From the NCBI GenBank assembly GCA_022495995.1, contig JAFEMH010000988.1, positions 62,001-126,000 on the forward strand: DNA of 64,000 nt. Reading direction: 5' to 3'. Positions 34,728 through 43,907 of the stretch are shown in pieces. The notes under the pieces were generated by a model. The model did no database searches. It worked only from the letters and a program-made list of their open reading frames with translations, and was not told the DNA's origin. The position numbers and the translations under genes were made by a program. The first letter of the stretch is position 1, and every line of letters begins with the position of its first letter. Origin of the DNA: Adenophora triphylla var. japonica (taxonomy: Eukaryota > Streptophyta > Magnoliopsida > Asterales > Campanulaceae).

Positions 34728-34779
34728 TTATATAGGGGAAGGGGATGGGGAGGGGGAGGGGGAGGGGGAGGGGGAGGGT
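34728..34779 (-). promoter_or_regulatory. TATA box and adjacent G-run array of the intact Kunitz gene
   Basis: TATATAAA (minus strand, 34728-34735) is directly followed upstream by seven or more runs of four to five G on the plus strand (GGGGA / GGGGGA units, 34735-34779). The paralogous promoter has only two short runs. The array could fold as a G-quadruplex in the template strand. Confidence 0.7.
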
Positions 34780-34925
34780 ATGTCATATGTAGCTATGGCT
34801 TTGCAAATGAGTTGAAGTAATTGAATGCACGCAAGTATGGCGATTTTGAAGTCATCTTGTAGGATCCCACCTATCTATTTGATGGTTTTAATGGTCGAGA
34901 TTTGATTAATTTATCATCTGAAATA

Positions 34926-35158
34926 CTCCCTCCGTCCCAAAATAATTGTTTCATTTGACTTTTTTGTTGAACTTTGACTACAAATTTATGAGAGATTAAT
35001 CATGTTCATGAAATTCTAAAAGTTATTGTTGATAATATTATTAATGGTGAATCAATAGAAATTTTTAGAATTTCATGAACATAATTAAATTGTCATATAT
35101 TTGTGGTCAAAGTTAAACAAAAAAGTCAAATGAGACAAACATTTTGAGACGGAGGGAG
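34926..35158. mobile_element. Stowaway MITE upstream of the intact Kunitz gene
   Basis: Sister of 24168-24400 with the same TA-flanked CTCCCTCCGTCCC ends and long inner arms. Confidence 0.85.
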
Positions 35159-35272
35159 TATGAATTAAGTTGTTTTCAATGATCGAGATTTGACTTATTG
35201 ACGACGGCCTAAGATTGCAGAACGAAAAGATCATAAATGGGATTGAGGCTCCGGAACATTAATATACAGAAA

Positions 35273-36092
35273 TAAATGTTGTATTTTTATATTGTTAAAA
35301 TAAAAATATTTCATCGGGAAAAAGTTATTCAATTATGATAAGTATAATACAATAAATTGAATATTATTTTTAAAAACGTTTGACAAGCGAAATGTAGTAT
35401 TATCCCGTTCTAGTAAGATTTTAAGGATTTACGTGTTATATTCATAATAATAATCTAATTTTTTTATTCTCTATGAACTTTTTCTCTCCTATTTATTATC
35501 GTACTCATAATTTTTTTTTTTAATCTTAGTGTAAAGTAAACTAAAATTTTATTGTTAATTTTGAGATGGACGAGTGAGTATTAAACTAAGTACAAATTAC
35601 AAAACGAGCATGAATTACGTGTAACGGTGTAAGTAATCTTATCCTTAAATAAATTGACTGTTGACCTCTGTGCATTGCTTGTATCATACGATTGCCTATG
35701 TATTATTGACCCCCGAGTCCCGACATTAGGTAAAGGAAAAGTCAAATTCAATTAATGCAGCCAATGGTCGGTAACTTGGTTTGTCCCTATTGGTTATTCG
35801 CACATGATTCAAAATATTACTTATTCAATTAATGCTGCCAATGGTCGGTAACTTGGTTTGAATTGTGGTTTGAATCGTAGTATAAATTATGATCTGAATC
35901 ACGGTCTGTACCGCGATTTGAACCAAATAATTGAACCGTAGTTTGAACCAAACCGAACTAAACTATAGCGATTTTGTTTGGTTCGATTTGAATTTTTTCA
36001 TGATTCGATTCAGTTTGAAATTTTCTCAAACCGATTACTAATGGTTCCATCCGTAAATTCCCACAAACTGAACCATTTACACCCCTAAAAGG
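35273..36092. repeat. Intergenic spacer with short direct and inverted words
   Basis: AGCCAATGGTCGGTAACTTGG near 35758 is repeated near 35838. From 35860 to 36085 there are many AACCAAACCGAAC / GGTTCGATTTG words ending in CATTTACACCCCTAAAAGG, typical of a degenerate plant interspersed repeat. No gene is seen. Confidence 0.5.
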
Positions 36093-36565
36093 TGTTGGGA
36101 TTGGATCCTAAACTGCAAGGAAGGAAGCGTCCGAGGAGATTCTGCGGGGGAGAGCGGCCGCGCTCGGGGTGGAGAGCGACCGCGCTCGTTGGTCAAAATT
36201 AGGTGGAACTTCGCGAGGAGGGCGACCGCGCTGCAGGGGTGCGCGGCCGCGCTGGCGTCGGGGAGTTTGAATCCTGGTCTGATTTTGTTTCCTATTTTGT
36301 GTAGATCTCTTCTTTGACTGAGCTAGGTTCCTTGTATAAACTATATAAGCATAATTTCGGCCTAGAACATATTGTAGCAACATATTAGAGTGAGGAGACT
36401 AATACATATTGGCTTGGCAATTGCCCCCGGACGTAGTTCACGAGTTGGTGAATGAACCGGGTAAACAACTCTTGTGTTCTTGTGTGTGATTGTTTCTTTC
36501 TTGTACGTGTGGGTGTGTTGATTTCTTTGTGTTGATTGCAACGGGGGAGCACCAATTTCACAACA
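36093..36565 (+). repeat. 5' LTR of element D
   Basis: Contains GAGCGGCCGCGCTCG at about 36151 and related AGCGACCGCGCTCG and GCGCGGCCGCGCT words to 36254, in otherwise AT-moderate DNA. TATATAAGC near 36346 is a likely TATA box. Confidence 0.93.
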
Positions 36566-36579
36566 ACTGGTATCAAAGC
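36566..36579 (+). other. Primer-binding site of element D
   Basis: ACTGGTATCAAAGC directly follows the LTR and resembles the tRNA-Met complement. Confidence 0.8.
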
Positions 36580-36662
36580 TTTGGTTTGGGGAATTCAAAA
36601 TCTTTTTCATTAGTTGATTAATTTTGAATCACGTTCTTGGGAATTTTGGTGAAGCAGTCAAG

Positions 36663-37760
36663 ATGAAGAACTCAATCGAGAAATTCAACGGTGTGAATTT
36701 CACGTTTTGGAAGACAAGGATTGAAGACTACCTTTATTGTAAGGATCTTCATGGACCCTTGAAGGTGAAGCTTAGAAAGACATGTCACAAGGGATTGGGA
36801 GACGTTGGATCGGAAGGCGTTAGGAGCGGTAAGGAGTGCCACTAACCGACGACGTTGCCTAACGCCATGGAGGCCAAGACAACGGTGGAGTTGCTGGCAA
36901 ATTTGTCGGACATGTATGAGAAGCCGTCGAATATCAATAAGGTGCATTTGATAAAGAGGTTTGCGAATGCGAAGATGTCGAGAGCGAGACAACCGGCAAG
37001 TCATATCGGCAATTTCAAAGGTATGGTGGACCAATTGAAAAGTGTTGATATTACTTTCTCAGATGAAGTGCTAGCTTGTTTTCTTCTAAAGTCATTGCAC
37101 GATAGTTGGGAGGTTCTTGTCACAACGATTAGTACGTCAGCTTGACATTGGTGTATACGGAGGTTAGAGATCTCGTCCTTCAAGAGGAGTTGCGAAGGAA
37201 AGAGAAAAGTGGAGAATCGTCCGTAGATGGGGCGCAGCTTAGGATGGAGAGAAATAGGGGAGACCTAAGGGGAAAAAGGTCAAGTGCTACAATTGTGGTG
37301 AATTGGGGCACATCGGTTATATTTGTCAGGGAAAAGGTGGTGGTGCTAACGTGGTGGATGATGGTGGTGATGTATTAATCCTAGGGGAGGAAGCGGTCGG
37401 GTGAAGATTGGGTGTTAGATTACGGAGCTTCTTGTCATGCTAGTGGGGATGCGAGAATCAATGAGGCGTTACAAAGCCTAGGAGATCTTGGGGTTCTCTA
37501 TCTTGGTGATGGTCAACCATTGAAGATCGAAAGGAAAGGGGGATGTAATGATGAAGACACCTAATGGGTCATTTTTACAACTACACGACGTGATGCATGT
37601 TCCGAATTTGAGGAGAAGGGTGATTTACGTGGGACAACTTGACGGTGAAGGGTATGGTGTTTCTTTCGTTGGTGGGTCTTGGAAAGTCACAAAAGGGGCT
37701 AAGGTGTTGGCTCGTAGGGTTAAGGGGAAGATGTTGTATTCTACCTACAATGTCGATGTT
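36663..37760 (+). pseudogene. Broken Gag-protease of element D
   Basis: MKNSIEKFNGVNFTFWKTRI starts at 36663 in a frame that stops at 36843. The UBN2-like core resumes at 36855 (VHLIKRFANAKMSRARQ, ISTSA). A CCHC knuckle CYNCGELGHIGYIC is at about 37285-37325, and a protease-like WVLDYGASCHAS at about 37408-37443 has Tyr where D-[ST]-G is expected. A pre-integrase-like LHDVMHVPNLRRRVIYVGQL follows (37548). Multiple shifts and the altered active site show it is inactive. Confidence 0.75.
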
Positions 37761-38211
37761 CGTTCGGTGGGAGCAAGAGGCTTAAGAACCGGCTTTGTTA
37801 GTGTGAAAAGGGAGACATCAAGAAACGGTATGTTGGGGGGACTCAAAGTTGATCAACGGTGTGGATGTCCAAGGGCCCTAACAGAGAGCGGATTCAGACC
37901 AAGAACAGTCGATGCAAGAAACAAGGTGTGTCCAAGTTTCAAGGGGAGGCATTGCGAGGAAGGTGGGTCTGGAGGGAGAAGGCGAAGTTAGACTTGCGGG
38001 GAGAAATCAAGGTAGAAGCTGATTTGGGGAGGCAAGAACGATCTAACACGGAGAGGTTGAAACGTCGCTTGGTTTCAACTCGCCTTAGTACTTGAGAAGG
38101 TGCGGTAGTGTCAAGCCAATATGAAGGGGGGAATATGTTCGAAGGCCTTTACTCCGTGGTGGGAGTTAATGGATGATTTTATGTTTGTTGGTTTAGTCTC
38201 CGGTGGGAGAT
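37761..38211 (+). other. Non-coding rest of element D interior
   Basis: G/A-rich sequence between the last pol-like similarity and the 3' LTR. Open frames exist (for example 37859-38095) but lack any domain; composition, not coding, explains them. Confidence 0.6.
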
Positions 38212-38685
38212 TGTTGGGATTGGATCCTAAACTGCAAGGAAGGAAGCGTCCGAGGAGATTCTGCGGGGGAGAGCGGCCGCGCTCGGGGTGGAGAGCGACC
38301 GCGCTCGTTGGTCAAAATTGGGGCTGGAACTTCGGCAAAGGAGGGCGACCGCGCTGCAGGGGTGCGCGGCCGCGCTGGCGTCGGGGAGTTTGAATCACAG
38401 TCGATTTTGTTTCCTATTTTGTGTAGATCTCTTCTTTGACTGAGCTAGGTTCCTTGTATAAACTATATAAGCATAATTTCGGCCTAGAACATATTGTAGC
38501 AACATATTAGAGAGGAGACTAATACATATTGGCTTGGCAATTGCCCCCGGACGTAGTTCACGAGTTGGTGAATGAACCGGGTAAACAACTCTTGTGTTCT
38601 TGTGTGTGATTGTTTCTTTCTTGTACGTGTGGGTGTGTTGATTTCTTTGTGTTGATTGCAACGGGGGAGCACTAATTTCACAACA
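38212..38685 (+). repeat. 3' LTR of element D
   Basis: Same ends and word cluster as the 5' LTR. Differences are small (38318-38345, 38396-38405, a 2-base deletion near 38513). Preceded by the purine tract GGTGGGAGAT. Confidence 0.93.
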
Positions 38686-38811
38686 AAAGGAACAAACAAA
38701 GTTTTTAAATTGGAAACGTCAAATCAATCGATTATATTGGTTACATGTGGAGATGCGGATAATACATCATAATATATTTCCCCTGAGTGTTCCAAAATGT
38801 TTATGACTAGA

Positions 38812-39748
38812 GCAATTTCAACGATGGATATCAAATGCAATTTTTTGATACCCATGTGAAGGTACTAGCAACTCCAGTAATAATAATAAAAAAAAAAACA
38901 TCATAATTTGATGTATTACTAGCAAATGTAGCAAATTTGCTACCTTATATAATACCTTTAAGATGTTCTTTCATTTGCCCAAATGGGGAAAGTGAGAGTA
39001 ATTTAACTCAGGAACATGAGCACATGACATTGTTTCCATTCATCTAAAAATAGAAATAGGTAATAAAGTGGACATTTGGAGTCTTCTCATTGATTAGATG
39101 AAATTTAGTTTTAAATTTTTATATATAAAAATAAAGTTAAATATTTTAAAAGTAATATTAATATATAACAAAATTTGTATTTTTTATTTCTCAATAAATG
39201 GAGCTCAATTTCAACATATTTTGATACACTAATTTAAATTTCTTGTTTTCTCACTAAACCTTAAAGTATAATCTCTTCATTTTAAGAACTTCAATAATAC
39301 TTAAATGATAGAATTTTTAGGAACTAACAACATTTTACTAAATTTTTCAATTTTATGTTTTGCATAGATTTTTATGAGTTTTTCAAAAGGGTGAGTTAGA
39401 AATGTGACACTTAATTTGGAATGAACCAAAATGGAATATGAAATATTTATTATAAGAAAAATGAATTATTTTCTTATTTATGATATTTGTTATTATTGGA
39501 GATAATTTTAAATAATAATAAATTGATGATTATAATTTTTATTTTAATGAAATAAAATTAATTAAAATAATAGTCATATTTAAAATTATTGATAAAGATA
39601 TAAGTATTAATAAAATTTTGGAAATATAAAAAATTAGCTTGATATTGTTAAAAATGAAAATTTGATACTTTGTAAATAGTGGTTAATAGGTATCAAATTT
39701 TTGATTTTGATCTCTATCTAACTAATACCTAATACCCTTGTTGGAGCT
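38812..39748. mobile_element. Candidate nonautonomous DNA transposon, AT-rich
   Basis: The left end GAGCAATTTCAACGATGGAT and the right end GGTATTAG..AATACCC..TTGTTGGAGCTGCC are imperfect inverted copies (GAGCA/TGCTC-type terminal word, CAACG/CTTGTTGG). GATATCAAAT-type words near the left mirror GGTATCAAATTTTTGAT near 39697. The interior is very AT-rich and non-coding. No clean target duplication was found. Confidence 0.4.
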
Positions 39749-40205
39749 GCCTTGCCCTAAGGACACAACAAAAACCTTAAAAGAAACCTAAACCTATTCG
39801 ACGAAGGAAACACGATAGAATCAAACTCGGCTCCAGGTGTGCGCATTCTCAGGCCTTCCGGTTTGCTCCTCAACCTGTTTCTTCAATTTCTCTTTAGTTT
39901 TGGTTTTAATTGCATCAATGACATGGACACATATCTAATCATTTACTTTCATCATGTCGCCTCATAATAAATATCACATTTAACTTGTTAATCTGATCAT
40001 CTTATAATAAAATAGTAAAAGTTCGTGTCCGAGGACTCATTTTTTTTTAATTTTTTTTAAAAAATTATTTTTTAAGGGCAAAATGGGAAAGGAACAACTT
40101 AGTGAGGGCAAAATGAAAAATTTGGCACTTGATGCTGTTCATTGTACTGTAGCACCCCGTTCCCATTTCTTATAATAAATATCACATTTAACTTGTTAAT
40201 CTGTT
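39749..40205. other. Intergenic stretch without genes
   Basis: GTTCATTGTACTGTAGCACCCC near 40137 is a word often seen at plant repeat ends. AAATATCACATTTAACTTG occurs twice (39967 and 40179). Nothing else is supported. Confidence 0.45.
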
Positions 40206-40208
40206 TAA

Positions 40209-40885
40209 GGGTGAGTTTGACATTGCTTCTAATTCTTCGAAAGTGATTATTCAAAAGTAATTTTATAAAATCTATCATTTGTAATAAATATTAAAATTTA
40301 TAGGTATGTTTGGATAGTATATGTTCAAAACTGATTATTAATATCAAAAATAACCTTTATTATGTGTATCTCAATATAATAAATGCACAAAAGAGATACT
40401 CCCTCCGTCCCATTAGTATCAACACACTTACTATTCATGCGTAGATTAAGAAAAAAAATAATGATATAAATATTGTGAGTGTAATAGTAAAATAGGAGAG
40501 AGAATGAGTGGAGAGAATAGTAAATTATAATGGTGTTGTGAGTATTAAAATAATGTAGGAGAGAGAATGAGTGGAGGGAATAGTGATAAAAACTTTCCTT
40601 TTTAGGAAATGTGTGGTTTGTAGTGGGACGCCAAAAAAGGAAAGTGTGTGGCTTGTAATGAGACGGAGGGAGTAGATGTTATTACTGTAAATATAACACA
40701 AATAACAACTTCTAAGAATCACTTTTAGCAAAAGCTAGGTCATAGTTGCTTCTGTCAAAACACAGTTTTTTTGCATTTTAACAGCTTAAAATCATAATCA
40801 CTATTGTTTATCCAAACGCTATTAAAATTAATTTTAAATTTCAAAAGTGATTATAAGCCATAAAAAAACATTTTCAAACTCACAC
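40209..40885. mobile_element. Tourist-type MITE (TAA target duplication) hosting a nested Stowaway
   Basis: GGGTGAGTTTGACATTGC at the left pairs with CATTTTCAAACTCACAC at the right. TAA stands on both sides (40206-40208, 40886-40888), the PIF/Harbinger pattern. Further pairing involves AAAGTGATTAT and ATAATCACTTTTG. A 274-bp Stowaway lies inside. Confidence 0.75.
40399..40672. mobile_element. Stowaway MITE nested in the Tourist MITE
   Basis: CTCCCTCCGTCCCATTAG left, GTAATGAGACGGAGGGAG right, TA on each side. It is entirely inside 40209-40885, so it is younger. Confidence 0.85.
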
Positions 40886-41229
40886 TAAGAATGTGCTTTA
40901 TTTTGTTTGTATTTTATTTATATATTTATAAATTTAATCTAAAATAATTTTTACTTTTGAAAACACGATATTCATTTTGGAACAGACTTAAAAAAACACA
41001 TGACATTTATTGTGAAATTCTCATACATTTTTTTTTTTTTTAATCACTTTTGAAAATGAATTGGATTGAAAGGCTGCACGTAAGGTTGACGAGAATTCTC
41101 ACATTAGTCACATGATCATATCTTTGATCATATCCGATTTTGAAATTTAATCTCACTAACTTATCGTCTTTGATTATTCTAAATACTACTTTGTAAGAGT
41201 CTATATCATTTAATAAACGTAAAATCTAG

Positions 41230-41834
41230 GGAGAAACGCGTTTCTCCATGAGTTATGGAGAAACGGGTTACGGGTATCCAGAACCTTTTGAAAGGATATC
41301 CAGAAACTTTTTGTATTGGTCATGACCTTGTCCCATGGTTACTTCTGGATATCAGTCTCAAAGGTTTTGGATATCCAGAACCCTTTGAAAGGATATCCAG
41401 AAGCTTATGAAAGTGATATCCAGAAACCTTCAAAATGATATCCAGAAACTTTCAAAATGTTTCTGAATATTCATTTGATGATTTCTGGATATACATTTGA
41501 AGGTTTCTGGATATCCAGAAACCTTCAAAATGAATATCCAGAAACTTTCAAAATGTTTCTGGATATTCATTTGATGGTTTCTGGATATACATTTGAAGGT
41601 TTCTGGATATCCAGAAACCTTCAATAAGCAATTTCTGGTCTTGGCCTTGGATTTGGCTTCAAATCTATTTTTTCTGGATATCCGCCCAAAGGCTTCTGAA
41701 TATCCGTTCCAAAGCTTCTGGATATCCAGAACCCTTTGAGACTGATATCCAGAAATTTTCTTCTGGTTATCAAACGTATAGCTTCTGGCTATTAAAAACG
41801 CGTTTCTCCATAGTTATGGAGAAACGCGTTTCTC
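41230..41834. mobile_element. Foldback element 1, TCTGGATATCC modules
   Basis: The outer words are the 18-bp perfect palindrome GGAGAAACGCGTTTCTCC (41230) and GGAGAAACGCGTTTCTC (41818). Between them lie about twenty GGATATCC / TCTGGATATCCAGA words in both orientations, spaced 20-40 bp and often joined by AACCTTCAAAATG or ACATTTGAAGG. A direct piece (ATTTCTGGATATACATTTGAAGG) is repeated about 100 bp apart. It encodes no protein; the 64-codon frame across it simply reads the repeats. Confidence 0.7.
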
Positions 41835-41950
41835 AGCAGACCTACTCTTTAATAAAAGGATATTATAACTTAAATCGTAGGTTTTGAATTCGTGTTTTGT
41901 AAATAAAACAGTGCTAAAAGTGAAGCATTATTAAAATTTTGCTAAAATCT

Positions 41951-42273
41951 GGGAAGAAACGCGTTTCTCCGTCGCTTATGGAGAAACGGGGCAACGTTTG
42001 TCGCGCGACATACTTAGCCACAACAACTGGATATCACTTTCATCAGTTCTGGATATCCAGAACATTGAATATGGATATCTAGAAGCTTTGAAAAGGATAT
42101 CCAGAAAAAAATATTTAATTTCTGGATATCCCTTCCAAAACTTCTGGATATCCATATTCAATGTTCTGGATATCCAGAAGCTTTGGAAAGGATATTCAGA
42201 AACTGGCTAAGTATGTCGCGCGATAAAAGTTGCCCCGTTTCTCCTTACGCGACGGAGAAACGCGTTTCTCCCC
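41951..42273. mobile_element. Foldback element 2, nearly complete 160-bp hairpin
   Basis: Left and right arms pair from the outer GAAACGCGTTTCTCCGTCGC, through GGAGAAACGGGGCAAC and TCGCGCGACATACTTAGCCA, to inner GATATCC, CCAGAACATTGAATATGGAT and GGATATCCAGAAA. Only a few bases around 42112 remain unpaired as loop. Mismatches are scattered, so it is an old or gene-converted palindrome. It ends 385 bp before the Kunitz gene at 42658. Confidence 0.85.
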
Positions 42274-42657
42274 GGACCGACTCTAAAACTTTATTGGAAA
42301 GCTTTGTCGATTTTGTAGTACAATCTGATTCGAACCAGATCAGTACGTGATAATTCGAACCAGATTAGTACGTGATAATCTATGTTGATTATTTGAACAA
42401 ATATATATAAATAATAATATTAGCTTGTAGTTTTTTCTCCCTTCTTTTTTTGAGTAATCAAACATTAATTTCAAAATAAGATATGATCAAGCGACTATTT
42501 GTACAAATTATTAATCCACCAACCATACGTGCACCCTTCATGTCCAACTTTGTCACAAAGTCAAAGTAACAATTAAAAATACACACGTACCTATTTTACC
42601 CCTCCCCTACATATATTACCACATTTTCTTCATACTCCATTCACACAACACGCAACA
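42274..42657 (+). promoter_or_regulatory. Promoter region of the third Kunitz gene
   Basis: AT-rich, with TCGAACCAGAT/AGTACGTGATAAT repeated twice near 42330-42378 and a CATATATTACC TATA-like word at about 42610, close to the ATG. Foldback element 2 bounds it on the left. Confidence 0.5.
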
Positions 42658-43281
42658 ATGAAGACACAAACATTCCTCATTTCCTTCCTTATATTTTCCT
42701 TCTCCACCGCTTCCCTATGTCTAGCCGATAGCTCACCCGCCGCCGTCCGTGACATCGACGGAAATGAGCTCCGTACCGGCACTGACTACCGCGTACTACC
42801 AGTAATCCGCGGCAGTGGTGGCGGTCTCATAACCACCACCAGAAACGGCACGTGCCCACTAGATGTGGCCCAAGCAGAACTAGAAGTCGACCAGGGTCTC
42901 CCCGTAAACTTCACCCCATTCGACCCCAAAAAAGGCGTAATCCGTCTAGGCGTTGACCTAAACATCAAATTCCCTTACATTGAGACGATCTGTCGTCAGT
43001 CAACTGTGTGGAGGGTTGATGAATTTGATGGTGAGCGTGTGGTCAGTACTAACGGAGTTGAAGGGAACCCGGGCCTAGAAACGCTGAGTAATTGGTTTAG
43101 TATCGCGACGTACGAGGATGGGTACAAGTTTGTGTTCTGCCCCACGGTGTGCAACTTTTGTAGGCCCAACTGTGGAGAAGTTAGCATTTCTATTAAGAAT
43201 GGAATCCGAAGGCTCATAGTCGGCCAAGAGGAACCATTCAAGGTTATGTTCAAGAAAATTGTTTTCCCTGCTGCTGCTTAG
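42658..43281 (+). CDS. Kunitz trypsin inhibitor / miraculin-like protein, diverged paralogue
   Basis: Single exon, 207 residues. A signal peptide covers residues 1-23 (ending CLA). The Kunitz motif VRDIDGNELRTGTDYRVLP is at 30-48. Cys 66, 112, 161, 165, 168 and 172 keep the six-Cys miraculin-like pattern of the 34063 gene, and N63-G-T is a sequon. The C-terminus is longer (IVFPAAA). Start chosen because the ATG directly precedes the hydrophobic leader and follows an AC-rich short leader. Secreted or vacuolar defence protein by family knowledge; no P1 residue can be assigned with confidence. Coding GC is higher than the surroundings and the frame is intact, so it is probably functional. Confidence 0.93.
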   Translation: MKTQTFLISFLIFSFSTASLCLADSSPAAVRDIDGNELRTGTDYRVLPVIRGSGGGLITTTRNGTCPLDVAQAELEVDQGLPVNFTPFDPKKGVIRLGVDLNIKFPYIETICRQSTVWRVDEFDGERVVSTNGVEGNPGLETLSNWFSIATYEDGYKFVFCPTVCNFCRPNCGEVSISIKNGIRRLIVGQEEPFKVMFKKIVFPAAA

Positions 43282-43532
43282 GGACTAGTAATGTTCCATG
43301 GACCGAGTAGTACTGTACAAATAAAAAATAATTTGCATAACTTTTACCAAAAAGTTTTTAGTACAATACCATATAATATTTTGTCATTTTCCATGACAAT
43401 TTTTTTCTTTCTTAACAAAACAACTTAAATTAATTGCTATAATGAGAATACTCTTCACAATATTTAGGCTCGTTTGTTTTAGGGAAAATGACTTCCGAAA
43501 AATGAATTCCTGAAAAATATTTTTCGGAAAAG
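43282..43532. other. 3' flank of the Kunitz gene
   Basis: AT-rich; likely 3' UTR with AATAAA-like words near 43319. GGAAAATGACTTCCGAAAAATG near 43482 starts the GGAAAATG-type repeats. Confidence 0.5.
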
Positions 43533-43670
43533 GAAAATGTTTTCCGAAAAATATTTTCCGGAGTTTGGTAAATGTTAAGAAAATGTTTTCCGAAAAATAT
43601 TTTCCGGTGTTTGGTAAATGTTAAGAAAATGTTTTCCGAAAAATATATTTCGGTGTTTGGTAGTTTCATT
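43533..43670. repeat. Three 46-bp tandem repeats rich in GAAAATGTTTTCC
   Basis: Units start at 43533, 43579 and 43625. Each reads GAAAATGTTTTCCGAAAAAT, then ATTTTCCGGTGTTTGGTAAA, then TGTTAA, with few changes. Each unit has an internal GGAAAATA/TATTTTCC pairing. The related GGAAAATG words near 6040-6210 lie in the extra part of segment copy 1. Confidence 0.8.
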
Positions 43671-43907
43671 AAAATGACTTTCAAAAAGTAAAAACATACA
43701 ATGGTTATGAGAATGAAGGAGAAGAAATTAAGCAGGATAACAAAATATAAATTATGACCCCCTATTATTATCAAAAAAATATATTTCTTTCATTGGAGAT
43801 ATGTTGCATGGACACAAAAGCTGTCGGAATCATCCAAATAAACAAAGATAATTTGCCAAAGTCTAGTAACTGTTTTAGACATAACCATGTTCTTGGCATT
43901 CAAGTGA

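Larger units (their letters stand above)
33640..35272. repeat. Nitrilase-3'-end / Kunitz duplication block, copy 2
   Basis: Partner of 22660-24525. It begins within nitrilase intron 8 and ends at AAATAAATGTT. It lacks the SINE. A longer G-rich run distinguishes its Kunitz promoter. Confidence 0.9.
36093..38685 (+). mobile_element. Compact copia-type element D (gag-protease only) with perfect TSD
   Basis: Two 473/474-bp LTRs (TGTTGGGATT..CACAACA) flank 1.65 kb of internal DNA. AAAGG precedes the left LTR (36088-36092) and follows the right one (38686-38690), a perfect 5-bp target duplication. The primer-binding site is ACTGGTATCAAAGC. The interior encodes broken Gag, a zinc knuckle and a protease start, then loses all similarity; integrase, RT and RNase H are absent. 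It must have moved with enzymes supplied by a full-length relative. Confidence 0.93.

Noticed and set aside
41976..42210. Open frames on both strands across foldback 2
   Set aside because: They arise from the palindrome and read the GGATATCC repeats; no domain or start context.
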